DNA of 59,700 nucleotides, from assembly GCA_013152435.1 (NCBI GenBank), contig JAADGJ010000111.1, positions 1-59,700 on the forward strand. Reading direction: 5' to 3'. Below, piece after piece: positions 51,475-59,616 of this stretch. The translations under genes were made by a program, and so were the position numbers. The notes beneath the pieces are model-generated. The model searched no databases. It saw only the letters and a list, made by a program, of their open reading frames with translations, and was not told the DNA's origin. The DNA is from Chloroflexota bacterium (lineage in GTDB: Bacteria > Chloroflexota > Anaerolineae > DUEN01). Each line of letters begins with the position of its first letter. Position 1 is the first letter of the stretch.

Positions 51475-52560
51475 GTGGCACATCGTATCTTTCGTCGCGC
51501 ATGGTATTTTCTGGCCCGCATGGACGTGGCCGTCGTCCTGATCCTGGTCGTTGTTCTGCTGGCGATTGTGGGATCTTGCTTCCCACAGCTCCCTCCCAAG
51601 ACGGCCGCGGATCCAGATCTGCGGGCTCAGTGGGAGACCGTGACGCGCTCTCGATACGGCGCCTGGGCGAATCTGCTGAGTGCGATCGGCGTCTTCCGCT
51701 TTTTCCGGTCCCCTCCCTTCCTGATTGCTTCCGGCCTGTTGCTTCTGGCCACGCTGGTGTGCACACTTCAGCGCTGGCCGGGGATCTGGCGTCAGGTCTC
51801 CCGTTGGTCCATCCGGGGCTCCGATGCCATTTTCCGGTCGGCCCCCTTCCGTGCCCAGTGGTGGGTGGCTCCAGATGCGTTGCTGCCTGATCCGATCCAT
51901 GAGCTCTTATGGAAACACGGGTTTCGTGTATCGGTGGAGATGATGGGCGATGGCGTCTATCTGCGGGGAGATCGCAATCAGTGGACGCCTTTGGCGACCG
52001 TGGTCACCCATCTGGCGGTGTGGGTGTTGTTGCTGGGGGTGGTGATCAGCGGGGCGCTTGGCTGGCGTGAGGAAGTGGTTGTGCGTCCCGGTGATGTGGT
52101 GACGTTGAAGCACCATCGGGATCTGGCCGTGCGCCAGGAGGGCTTTGAATTCGTGCGCTATCCGGACGGCAGCCCCGCCGATTACGAGGCCCGGATCGCC
52201 TTGTTGGAGCGGACGCGTGTGGTGAACGAGGGCTCGGTGCGGGTGAACCATCCGCTGAAATATGAAGGGATCCGTTTTTACCTACATGGCTATGCGGGGC
52301 AGGGAGGGGCTTACCTGGTGGCTTTGCAGGCCGTGTATGATCCCGGCTATCCGGTGATCGTCGTTGGGGGGATCCTCTTGTTGATCGGCATGATGGTGAG
52401 TTTCTATTTCCCGCATAGCTGCGTCTGGGTTCGGATGGGGCGAGACGGGGAGCTTCGCATAGCGGGCAGGGCGGGGCGATATGCTTACGCCTTCGACCGG
52501 GAGTTCGCGACCCTGGTGAGAGCTCTCCGGGCGAGGCTTGGCGTGGAGGGCGTGGAGTGA
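51475..52560 (+). CDS. resB: Cytochrome c biogenesis protein ResB (Ccs1)
   Basis: This is a 361-residue protein. Three or four membrane helices frame a large outer domain, as in ResB/Ccs1. Features are FLARMDVAVVLILVVVLLAIVGSCFPQLP at the N-terminus, HLAVWVLLLGVVISGALGW, and a late helix VIVVGGILLLIGMMVSFYFPHSCVWVRM typical of the family. With ResC it handles heme delivery to apocytochrome c outside the membrane (system II). The GTG at 51475 has GGAGG ten bases upstream. It is shorter than Bacillus ResB (about 540). The next gene starts within its stop codon. Confidence 0.88.
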   Translation: MAHRIFRRAWYFLARMDVAVVLILVVVLLAIVGSCFPQLPPKTAADPDLRAQWETVTRSRYGAWANLLSAIGVFRFFRSPPFLIASGLLLLATLVCTLQRWPGIWRQVSRWSIRGSDAIFRSAPFRAQWWVAPDALLPDPIHELLWKHGFRVSVEMMGDGVYLRGDRNQWTPLATVVTHLAVWVLLLGVVISGALGWREEVVVRPGDVVTLKHHRDLAVRQEGFEFVRYPDGSPADYEARIALLERTRVVNEGSVRVNHPLKYEGIRFYLHGYAGQGGAYLVALQAVYDPGYPVIVVGGILLLIGMMVSFYFPHSCVWVRMGRDGELRIAGRAGRYAYAFDREFATLVRALRARLGVEGVE

Positions 52561-52997
52561 CCACGCGCTTTCAGCTTTCCGCGGGTGGTGTGGTCTGTCG
52601 TCGCTCTCCCGAGGGCGAGATCGAGGTGGCCCTCATCGCTACGAAGGGAGGGGAGCGATGGGGACTGCCGAAAGGGCTGGTCGAGAAGGGGGAATCGCTG
52701 GAGGAGACGGCCCTGCGCGAGGTGCGGGAGGAGACGGGGCTGGAGGCCGAGATCGTCGATCGGTTGGAGCCCATCGAGTATTGGTACTGGTGGGAGGAGG
52801 AAGGGGAGAAGGTCTGCTATCATAAAAAGGTGTACTTCTTCCTGATGTGCCACCGTGGCGGGGATGTGTCCCGACATGACTTTGAGGTCGATGACGTGCG
52901 GTGGTTTCCCATCGACGAGGCGATTGAGCGGGCCTCGCACAGGACGGAACGGCAGGTACTGCGTCAGGTGAAGGATCGAGGAAAGTTGCCGTGTTGA
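52557..52997 (+). CDS. Nudix hydrolase
   Basis: This 146-residue protein has a complete Nudix box, G40-x5-E46-x7-R54-E-V-R-E-E-T-G-L. The motif RWGLPKGLVEKGESLEETALREVREETGL resembles Ap4A or (di)nucleotide-polyphosphate pyrophosphatases. It hydrolyses a nucleoside diphosphate linked to another group. The GTG start overlaps the resB stop (GTGA), and its end overlaps the resC start by seven bases. The gene is thus embedded in the resB-resC operon, which is unusual; the functional link is unknown. Confidence 0.9.
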   Translation: MTTRFQLSAGGVVCRRSPEGEIEVALIATKGGERWGLPKGLVEKGESLEETALREVREETGLEAEIVDRLEPIEYWYWWEEEGEKVCYHKKVYFFLMCHRGGDVSRHDFEVDDVRWFPIDEAIERASHRTERQVLRQVKDRGKLPC

Positions 52998-53797
52998 TCG
53001 GTTTTGCCTATGTGGCACTGTGGGCCGCGGTGATGATGTACTTCGTGTACCTCAGGAGGGGATGGGAGTGGGCAGGGCAGACGGCAACCGGGTTGTCGCT
53101 TGTCCTGTTGGGGCTGCTGGCGGCCGCCCTGGTATCCCGTGGGATGGCGGCCGGACGCTGGCCCCTGGTCAACCATTATGAGGTCTCGCTCCTGTTCACG
53201 TGGATGATCGTGGCCGCTTATCTGCTTTTGGAGGCCTCCTGGCGTGAGCGGCGGGCTGGCGCTTTCGTGTTGCCGATCGCCCTGGCGATGGCCACGTATG
53301 CCGTGACCCGCCCTGCCGCCGATCAGGCGATCGCGCCGCTGCCCCCGGCGTTGCGCTCCCCCTGGTTCCAGGTGCACGTGCTCAGCGCCATGATCGGGTA
53401 CGGGACCTGTGGCGTGGCGGCGGGGTTGGGGGTCATGTGGTGGGTGCAGCGAGCACCGGGAGATGGGGACCAGGAGAGCTTCGCCGACACGGTGGAGCGC
53501 ATGATGGTCCGGGCCGTGGTCTGGGGATTCCCCTGGCTGACGCTGGGCATCCTGGCGGGGGTGATCTGGGCGCAGGACGCCTGGGGGCGCTATTGGGGAT
53601 GGGATCCTAAGGAGACGTGGGCCCTGATCACGTGGCTGTGGTATCTCTTGATCCTGCACGCGCAGGCGCTCCGGGGATGGCGCGGCCGCAGAATGGCCGG
53701 CCTGGCGATCGTCGGCTTGGGGATCGTGCTGTTTACCTTCGTTGGGGTGCCCTGGCTGGTGCGCGTGGTGCGTCTGGAGAGTTTGCACACCCCTTGA
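52991..53797 (+). CDS. resC: Cytochrome c assembly protein ResC (CcsB/CcsA)
   Basis: This 268-residue membrane protein of the heme-handling family has the tryptophan-rich WWD segment WAQDAWGRYWGWDPKETWALITWLWYL (about 195-220). His residues in NHYEVSLLF and QVHVLSAMIGYGTCG are the expected axial ligands for heme. It has about eight helices. The GTG at 52991 follows GAGGAAAG and overlaps the Nudix stop. With ResB it attaches heme to CXXCH proteins; it implies that c-type cytochromes exist. Confidence 0.92.
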   Translation: MLIGFAYVALWAAVMMYFVYLRRGWEWAGQTATGLSLVLLGLLAAALVSRGMAAGRWPLVNHYEVSLLFTWMIVAAYLLLEASWRERRAGAFVLPIALAMATYAVTRPAADQAIAPLPPALRSPWFQVHVLSAMIGYGTCGVAAGLGVMWWVQRAPGDGDQESFADTVERMMVRAVVWGFPWLTLGILAGVIWAQDAWGRYWGWDPKETWALITWLWYLLILHAQALRGWRGRRMAGLAIVGLGIVLFTFVGVPWLVRVVRLESLHTP

Positions 53798-54019
53798 AGG
53801 CGCCCGAAGGGCCATCGCCGCCGCCATCGGCCTGTCTTCCGGGCAGGCATGGGTGTCCCGATGGATATGAGTCGCACCTTCCGAGGAGAATAGGCGACGT
53901 TCAGTGGGTCTCCGTCGACCGTTGTGGTGGATACACGAGGAGATCCCGCCTCTACGCCCGAAGCGCATATCTCATGGCAGAGGGGAGATCCCTCGCTGAG
54001 TTGGATGGCTTTGGGGTGA

Positions 54020-55330
54020 ATGGCGATGAAGAGAGTGTCCCGACGCCGGTTTTTGCTCAAGTTAGGGGCATTGGGGGGCATTGGCCTCGGCATGGCAGCG
54101 GGCTTCATCGATCATCGCTGGTGGGAACGCCGTGTGAGCGGAGCTACCGTCCGGCCGACCCCCTCCCCTCCCTCGCGTTGGGCCATCGAGGCGCGTCACT
54201 ACACCTCCTTCGTGGGTGAGGGGACCCTGAACTGTTCGGCCTGTCATAAGGAGACGGGGGAGTCGCTGGAGGTCTCCTACTGTCACACGCCGCACTCGGG
54301 CACATACGTGCGGTGCGACCTTTGCCCGCATCAGTGCGTCATCGCCGACGGCAGGCGGGGGCGCTGTCGGGTGCGGGAGAATCGGGGTGGCCGGTTGTAC
54401 TCCATGGTCTACGGCAACCCCTGTGCCGTGCATGTCGACCCCATCGAGAAGAAGCCGTTCTTCCACTTCCTGCCTCGCGCACCTGCCTTCTCCCTGGCCA
54501 CAGCTGGTTGTAACCTGCGGTGCCTCTATTGCCAGAACTGGACGATCTCTCAGGTCCCTCCGGAGGAGACGCAGAACATCGATCTCTCGCCGGAGGACGT
54601 GGTGCACTTCGCGAAGCGCGATGGCGCGCCGGTCATCGCCTATACGTATTCCGAGCCGGTCGTCTTCTATGAGTACATGTTAGAGACAGCGCGACGCGCC
54701 CGGGAGGCGGGGCTGCGGAACGTGGTGATCTCCGCCGGCTTCATCGCCACGGAGCCATTGCGAGAGCTGTGCGCTGCGGTAGACGCCATCAAGATCGATC
54801 TGAAGGGCTATGATGAAACCTTCTATCGGAAGGTGTGCAGCGCTGAGCTGGGGCCGGTGCTGGAGGCGATCCGTACCATCTATGAGTCCGGGACGCATCT
54901 GGAGATCGTCAATCTGGTAGTGCCCACGTTGAACGATGATCTGGAACAGCTGCGATCGTTGGCTCGGTGGGTTGTGCGAGAGCTGAGCCCGGATGTTCCC
55001 CTGCACTTCAGCCGGTTTTACCCTCAGTACAAGCTGACGAATCTCCCGCCGACGCCTGTGGAGACGTTGACCCGGGCGCGAGAGATCGCGTTGGAGGAGG
55101 GGGTGCGGTTCGTCTACGTGGGGAACGTGCCGGGCCATCCGGGGAACAACACCTACTGCCCCGGATGCGGCCGCCCCATCATCGTGCGCCAGGGATTCGC
55201 CGTGCTGGAGTACCGCCTGAAAGGGGGCGCTTGCGCCTATTGCGGCGAGTCGATCCCGGGCGTGTGGTGGCCTGGTGAGCCCCCGAGATCCTCGATCATA
55301 CCCATACCTTTGGGGCGCCCCGACTATTGA
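54020..55330 (+). CDS. amrS: AmmeMemoRadiSam-type radical SAM protein with Tat signal and CXXCH motif
   Basis: This is a 436-residue protein. The radical SAM cluster motif is C164-x3-C168-x2-C171 (AGCNLRCLYCQNW). A Cys-rich N-terminal segment (C99, C102, C106, C116 in VRCDLCPHQCVIADGRRGRC) and C-terminal zinc-ribbon-like CPGCG and CAYCG pairs are those of the AmrS/COG1180 group. Unlike typical members, the first 30 residues form a twin-arginine signal: S7-R-R-R-F-L-L-K, then LGALGGIGLGMAAG. Residues 72-76 (CSACH) in the added stretch fit a c-type heme motif. The ATG at 54020 has only a weak GGGGTGA upstream. The Memo-AMMECR1 gene follows after 55 bp. Export of a radical SAM enzyme is surprising and remains an inference. 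Confidence 0.85.
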   Translation: MAMKRVSRRRFLLKLGALGGIGLGMAAGFIDHRWWERRVSGATVRPTPSPPSRWAIEARHYTSFVGEGTLNCSACHKETGESLEVSYCHTPHSGTYVRCDLCPHQCVIADGRRGRCRVRENRGGRLYSMVYGNPCAVHVDPIEKKPFFHFLPRAPAFSLATAGCNLRCLYCQNWTISQVPPEETQNIDLSPEDVVHFAKRDGAPVIAYTYSEPVVFYEYMLETARRAREAGLRNVVISAGFIATEPLRELCAAVDAIKIDLKGYDETFYRKVCSAELGPVLEAIRTIYESGTHLEIVNLVVPTLNDDLEQLRSLARWVVRELSPDVPLHFSRFYPQYKLTNLPPTPVETLTRAREIALEEGVRFVYVGNVPGHPGNNTYCPGCGRPIIVRQGFAVLEYRLKGGACAYCGESIPGVWWPGEPPRSSIIPIPLGRPDY

Positions 55331-55385
55331 GCCGATCCCCGTCCCGTGGTCTTCCAAGATGCGTCCTGTTGGCGAGGTGGCCGAT

Positions 55386-57134
55386 ATGATGTATGCGCTT
55401 CACAGGCTAACGCTCTGGCTTCTGGTGGTGGGGTGTACGCTCTTCTGCTGTGGGTGTGGCCGACCTGAGCCTTCGCCCACGCCGGAGGGGACGGAGGTCG
55501 CGTCGCCCGTCGTGACGACGATCGCCCCGGGAACGCCGGCGAGTGGCAGAATCCGTTCACCCGCTGTGGCTGGGAGCTGGTACCCCGACGACCCGGACGA
55601 GCTCGCCCGGATGATTGATGATATGCTGGCCCCCGTGGAGCCGGTGGATGGCGCTCCCATCGGGCTGATCGTCCCGCACGCAGGCTATGTCTATTCCGGG
55701 CCGGTGGCTGCTTATGGGTTCAAGCAGTTGGAGAACGGGCGATACGATGTCGCCGTGATCATCGCCGCCGATCATCAGGCGCCTGTCTCCGCCCCCATCT
55801 CCGTCTGGGCCGAGGGCGGTTTTGAGACGCCACTGGGGGTTGTGCCGGTGGACGAAAGACTGGCGAAGGCGCTGGTGGAGGCTGATCCGCACATCGTGTT
55901 CGATCCTGCCGCTCACGAGGGGGAGCATCCTATCGAGATCGAGTTGCCCTTCCTGCAGCGGGTCTGCCCGGCCTGCCGTATTGTGCCGATCCTGATGGGG
56001 GCGGATGATGAGGGGACGGTGCGGATCCTGGCCGATGCCCTGCTGCAGGTCCTGCCCGGTACCCGCTCGGTCATCATCGCCAGCTCTGATCTCGCCCATT
56101 ATCCCTCCTACGAGGATGCGATGCGCGTGGATGGGGCCACGCTGGGGGCGATCGAGACGGGGGATCCGGGACGGGTGCGGGAGACCATCCGGGATCTTAT
56201 GGCGTCTCGCGTTCCCAACCTGGTCACCTGTGCCTGTGGCGAGGGGCCGATCCTGGTGACGATGCGCGTCGCGGCCGGCCTGGGGGCGGACACGGTGACC
56301 GTCCTGCGTTATGCGAATTCCGGTGATTCGCCCTACGGGGATCGGGATCAGGTTGTGGGCTATGGCGCCGTGATGCTCTGGCGCTATGAGCCGCCCGATC
56401 TGACGGAGGGGCGGAGGGACGCGCTGTTGGCGATGGCTCGCTCGGCGATTGAGGGGTATCTGCGGACGGGCCGTATTCCCGAGGGGGGAACGGATGACCC
56501 GGTGCTCAATCGCCGGGCGGGCGCTTTCGTGACGTTGAAGAACCACGGCGAGCTGCGGGGGTGCATCGGCCACATCCGGGCGGATACACCGTTGTTTCGG
56601 GTGGTGCAGCGGATGGCGGTGGCGGCGGCCACCCAGGATCCCCGGTTCCCTCCCTTGACCTTGGAGGACCTGAGTGGTGTAGATATTGAGATCTCCGTTC
56701 TCTCCCCCTTGCATCGGGTGACGAGCGTGGACCGAATTCGGGTGGGGGTGGATGGCCTGATGATCGTGAAGGATGGCCATCGGGGGCTGCTCCTGCCGCA
56801 GGTGCCGGTTGAGCAGGGATGGGATCGAGAGGCGTTCCTGGAGGGCTTGTGTCAGAAGGCTCTCCTTCCCAGGGGGTGCTGGAAGGAGGGGGCCAGCCTG
56901 TACACGTTCACGGCGATCGTGTTTGGAGAGAGGGCGAGACGGGGTGAAACCTTCTATATATCGTGGTTGGTGTTGGTTTTTATCGCATATATTGTGTTTC
57001 CACTTTTGAGGTGGAAGGGCGGAGGAGATCCCCTCCGCCCTTTTCTGTCCGATGCGATCGCTTTTGGATATGGAAGGATGGCAGGCTACGTGCGGACGAC
57101 GGAATCCAGCTCCCCATATGGGTTGATCTCGTAA
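55386..57134 (+). CDS. Lipoprotein-like Memo-AMMECR1 fusion (AmmeMemoRadiSam proteins B and A)
   Basis: The open frame gives 582 residues. A hydrophobic signal (about 5-22) ends in cysteines; LVVGC (Cys17) and CCGC (Cys24) are possible lipobox sites, followed by a Pro/Thr linker. The Memo domain (about 58-325) has VPHAGYVYSGPVAAYGF, AHEGEHPIEIELPFLQ, SSDLAHY and a late CACGEGP cysteine, the metal-site positions of Memo/LigB proteins. AMMECR1 (about 340-515) has GAFVTLKNHGELRGCIGHI. The last 60 residues run through an AT-rich stretch and a terminator hairpin and are probably not native; a one-base indel near 56930-56950 would give a stop at about 56952. The ATG at 55386 follows GAGGTGG. Memo and AMMECR1 are usually separate or fused cytoplasmic proteins. 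Confidence 0.85.
   Translation: MMYALHRLTLWLLVVGCTLFCCGCGRPEPSPTPEGTEVASPVVTTIAPGTPASGRIRSPAVAGSWYPDDPDELARMIDDMLAPVEPVDGAPIGLIVPHAGYVYSGPVAAYGFKQLENGRYDVAVIIAADHQAPVSAPISVWAEGGFETPLGVVPVDERLAKALVEADPHIVFDPAAHEGEHPIEIELPFLQRVCPACRIVPILMGADDEGTVRILADALLQVLPGTRSVIIASSDLAHYPSYEDAMRVDGATLGAIETGDPGRVRETIRDLMASRVPNLVTCACGEGPILVTMRVAAGLGADTVTVLRYANSGDSPYGDRDQVVGYGAVMLWRYEPPDLTEGRRDALLAMARSAIEGYLRTGRIPEGGTDDPVLNRRAGAFVTLKNHGELRGCIGHIRADTPLFRVVQRMAVAAATQDPRFPPLTLEDLSGVDIEISVLSPLHRVTSVDRIRVGVDGLMIVKDGHRGLLLPQVPVEQGWDREAFLEGLCQKALLPRGCWKEGASLYTFTAIVFGERARRGETFYISWLVLVFIAYIVFPLLRWKGGGDPLRPFLSDAIAFGYGRMAGYVRTTESSSPYGLIS
57015..57045 (+). terminator. Rho-independent terminator after the Memo-AMMECR1 gene
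   Basis: The arms AAGGGCGGAGG (57015-57025) and CCTCCGCCCTT (57032-57042) pair over 11 bp with a 6-base loop, followed by TTTTC. It lies inside the nominal reading frame of the upstream gene and antisense to the nominal end of the CBM48 gene. Confidence 0.7.
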
Positions 57135-57378
57135 TCATCGGCGTGATCGTCATTGATCCATTGTCGTCCACGATATAGCGAAAGCGGTAGGTCCGACCCG
57201 CTGGTAGATCGATGCTGATGTGCCAATCCTCGTCGTCTCTCGTCTGCTCCAGGAGATGACTGTGGGTGCTCCAGTCGTTGAACTCGCCCGCCAGGGCGAT
57301 GTGGTCCGCCCAGATATGCTGGGAGAGGCGGAAGGTCACCCGCACCATCCCATTGCCCAGATCCTTTTTCTCCAACAT
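57086..57378 (-). pseudogene. CBM48 (isoamylase N-terminal/glycogen-binding) protein gene with a frameshift
   Basis: The N-terminal part starts MLEKKDLGNGMVRVTFRLSQ and contains GEFNDWSTHSHLL and LPAGRTYRFRYIVD. It is a CBM48/AMPK-beta-type glycogen-binding module, with ATG 57378 after GGAGGAGGGA. The expected ending (WINDDHADDYEINPYGELDSVV) is encoded in another frame and stops at 57086. One base appears to be missing within about 57158-57166. Without correction the frame continues to 56980 with an unrelated tail. It follows the tandem stress-protein gene by 30 bp. Whether this is a true mutation or a sequence error cannot be told from the sequence. Confidence 0.75.
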
Positions 57379-57408
57379 CGGGAGTCCCTCCTCCCAGGAA
57401 GATCGTGC

Positions 57409-58242
57409 TCAGGCTATCAACACGGACACGGTGGTGTCGCGTAGCACTCGATCCACGGTACTGCCGACAAGCCATTCCAGCAACGCCGTGTGACGATAGC
57501 TTCCCATGACGATGAGATCGATCTGATTCTCGTCTGCGGTCTCCACGATCTCGACGGCCGGCTGACCGTACCGGGCCAGACAGTCGGCGGTGGTGTGTTC
57601 CTGTACCTCCGTCAACCATCGTTCGATAGGGGCCGTATCCTCTTCCTTCACGGCCAGCGCGATCACCTCGGCTGACAGCGTGCGTTGCAACAAGGCCGTC
57701 CAGTTCAAGGCGTGGCGGGCGCGCTCGCTGCCGTTATAAGCCAGCAAGATCCTCTGCACGGGGCGCTGCATGTCCCCTCCCGCCAGGACGGGGCATCGGG
57801 CGTGGTGGGCGATCGCCCGAAAGTTGCGTCCCAGATACCCGGGGGCGTCGGCGTGAGTGAGGCCCCGGCGCCCCAGGGCCAGGAGCTGTGCCTCCGTCGC
57901 CGCCTGGGTGATTAGCTCTGACACGCCGCCGAACATCATCTCCGTGGTGACGGGGACGTGATTCTCCCGGCAGCGAGCCTCCAGCCACTGCAAAACCGTT
58001 TCCCCCCGTTCCCCGAACCACTTGACCAGCTCGGCGCGAGAGGCCGGCTCGTCGGAACGGCCCAGCTCTGCGCTGTAGCTGGCGTAGGCGTCCAGAGTGA
58101 GCGAATCGTCGATCACGTACAGGCCATGGATCCTCCTCCTCTGGCTTTGAGCGATTTGAATGGCGAGGAGGGCCGCCGATCGGGCCGTGGCCGATCCATC
58201 GTAAGCGACCAGGATCGGGTGTTTCACCTGGGTTTCCGCCAT
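57409..58242 (-). CDS. Tandem universal stress protein
   Basis: This 277-residue protein has two UspA domains. The first begins HPILVAYDGSATARSAALLAIQIA and ends GYLGRNFRAIAHHARCPVLAGG. The second begins QRILLAYNGSERARHALNWTALL and ends MGSYRHTALLEWLVGSTVDRVLRDTTVSVLIA. The second has most of the ATP-binding loop (G-SY-R-x9-GST), with Arg instead of Gly at the second position. The ATG at 58242 follows AGGAGGT. It is transcribed with the CBM48 gene, perhaps under energy or starvation stress. Confidence 0.9.
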   Translation of the reverse strand: MAETQVKHPILVAYDGSATARSAALLAIQIAQSQRRRIHGLYVIDDSLTLDAYASYSAELGRSDEPASRAELVKWFGERGETVLQWLEARCRENHVPVTTEMMFGGVSELITQAATEAQLLALGRRGLTHADAPGYLGRNFRAIAHHARCPVLAGGDMQRPVQRILLAYNGSERARHALNWTALLQRTLSAEVIALAVKEEDTAPIERWLTEVQEHTTADCLARYGQPAVEIVETADENQIDLIVMGSYRHTALLEWLVGSTVDRVLRDTTVSVLIA

Positions 58243-58293
58243 AAAAGTACCTCCTATGCTCGATGTCTTGCTGGGATATTCGCCTGGGGCGGG

Positions 58294-59415
58294 CTAGCCT
58301 TCGAGCTCTTGTAGGGTGCGTAGATAGTTGATCACGTCCGCCCGGGTGAGCATGCCCTGGATCTTCCCGTCGGTCATGACCGGGAGCTGGTTAACCCCGT
58401 CACTGGCCATCTCTTTTGCGGCCTCCCACAGGTCCATATCAGGCCGGGTTCGCTTCAGCTGCGCCATGGGGATCATGACCTGGGATACCGTGGTGGTGGC
58501 CCACTGGTCACGCGGCACCTCTTTGAGACGGTGCAGGGTCAGCAGGCCGAGCATTTGCCCATCCCGCTCGACGATGAAGCTCCTCTGCCCACCGCCCAGG
58601 ACGTGGTCGTCCACCAGGCGTTGCAGGGTGAGGTCGGCGTTGACGGATGCATACTGGCGGCTCATGGCGTCCGCCACCTTGTGTCCGGCCAGCAGCCCCT
58701 GGATCTTCTGCTGTTGCACCTGGGCCATGGCCGCGCTTTCCAGGAACCAGCCGATGAAGGCGATCCACAGGCCGTTGCCCAGGTTGCCGGCGAAGATCTG
58801 CCACACGCCCACGAGGATGAACAGGAAGGCGATGGCCCGGCCCAGGTTGGCTGCCATGAGCGTGGCACGGCGCAGATCCCGGGTGATGCCCCAGACGGCG
58901 GCTCGGAAGACTCGCCCCCCGTCCAGCGGGAAGCCGGGGATCAGGTTGAACAGCGCCAACATGCCGTTGATGTAAACCAGATACTGAACGACCGCCAGCA
59001 GCGGGGCGACTGCGGCGACGATGGGCTTCAGCAGGCTGAAGATCACCGCCAGGGCGAGGCTCACGGCCGGCCCTGCGATGGCGATCCGAAACTCAGCCAT
59101 CGCGCTGGTGGGCTCGGCGCCGATCTCGGACACGCCGCCGAAGATGAACAGGGTGATGCTGCGCACCGGGATCTTATAGCGCATGGCCACCACGGAGTGC
59201 CCTAGCTCATGGAGCAGCACGCTCACGAAGAGCATGATGGCCGTGATCGCACCTGCTCCCCAGTATTCGACGGTGGGCCACCCTTTGAACGTCGCCGGGT
59301 AATAACCAACCGCTAACGTCCAGGTGAGCAGGATGAAGACCAGGAACCAGGAGTAGTCTAGCTCGATTGGAATCCCCAGGATACGTCCCAGGGGGATCGC
59401 TTGTCGTTTGATCAT
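58294..59415 (-). CDS. M50 membrane zinc protease with CBS domains (site-2 protease family)
   Basis: This is a 373-residue protein. Six hydrophobic helices carry the zinc motif HELGH (in SVLLHELGHSVVAMRY) and the distal LDGG (IPGFPLDGGRVFRAAVW). Two CBS domains follow (about 235-370: VADAMSRQYASVNADLTLQRLV and VSQVMIPMAQLKRTRPDMDLWEAA), which likely sense adenylates. Such rhomboid-like site-2 proteases cleave membrane anchors of regulators. The ATG at 59415 follows GGAGGT; the longer frame to 59523 is a non-conserved extension. Its target is unknown. It lies 51 bp upstream of the stress-protein gene on the same strand. Confidence 0.92.
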   Translation of the reverse strand: MIKRQAIPLGRILGIPIELDYSWFLVFILLTWTLAVGYYPATFKGWPTVEYWGAGAITAIMLFVSVLLHELGHSVVAMRYKIPVRSITLFIFGGVSEIGAEPTSAMAEFRIAIAGPAVSLALAVIFSLLKPIVAAVAPLLAVVQYLVYINGMLALFNLIPGFPLDGGRVFRAAVWGITRDLRRATLMAANLGRAIAFLFILVGVWQIFAGNLGNGLWIAFIGWFLESAAMAQVQQQKIQGLLAGHKVADAMSRQYASVNADLTLQRLVDDHVLGGGQRSFIVERDGQMLGLLTLHRLKEVPRDQWATTTVSQVMIPMAQLKRTRPDMDLWEAAKEMASDGVNQLPVMTDGKIQGMLTRADVINYLRTLQELEG

Positions 59416-59597
59416 CTCGTGTACCTCCGTGTCTCTGTCGTTGTCAGATGGTTTTCCGCTTTGCCCGGGTCGGCAGTGGAGAGGACCTCCCCTCCACGGA
59501 AATCCCACTTTTCCGGCCTGCACCTGCCTTCCTCGGCTCTTTCCACAGAGATCCAGGCCGTGGCCGGGCAGGTTGAAGGCGGAAGAAGGGCTTTTTT

Positions 59598-59616
59598 CGG
59601 AGGGGCGGAGCCCCTC
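59598..59616. repeat. Short GGAGGGGC-nnn-GCCCCTCC hairpin
   Basis: Eight-base arms pair perfectly around a 3-base loop, like the hairpin at 6104. It lies upstream of the M50 protease gene in a gene-free stretch (59416-59700) in which I see nothing else convincing. Confidence 0.5.

Noticed and set aside
54020-57134. Programmed frameshift joining the radical SAM and Memo-AMMECR1 proteins
   Set aside because: The second frame reaches back to 55275 and overlaps the first gene, but the overlap codes an unconserved stretch; a good ATG with ribosome binding site and signal peptide is at 55386.
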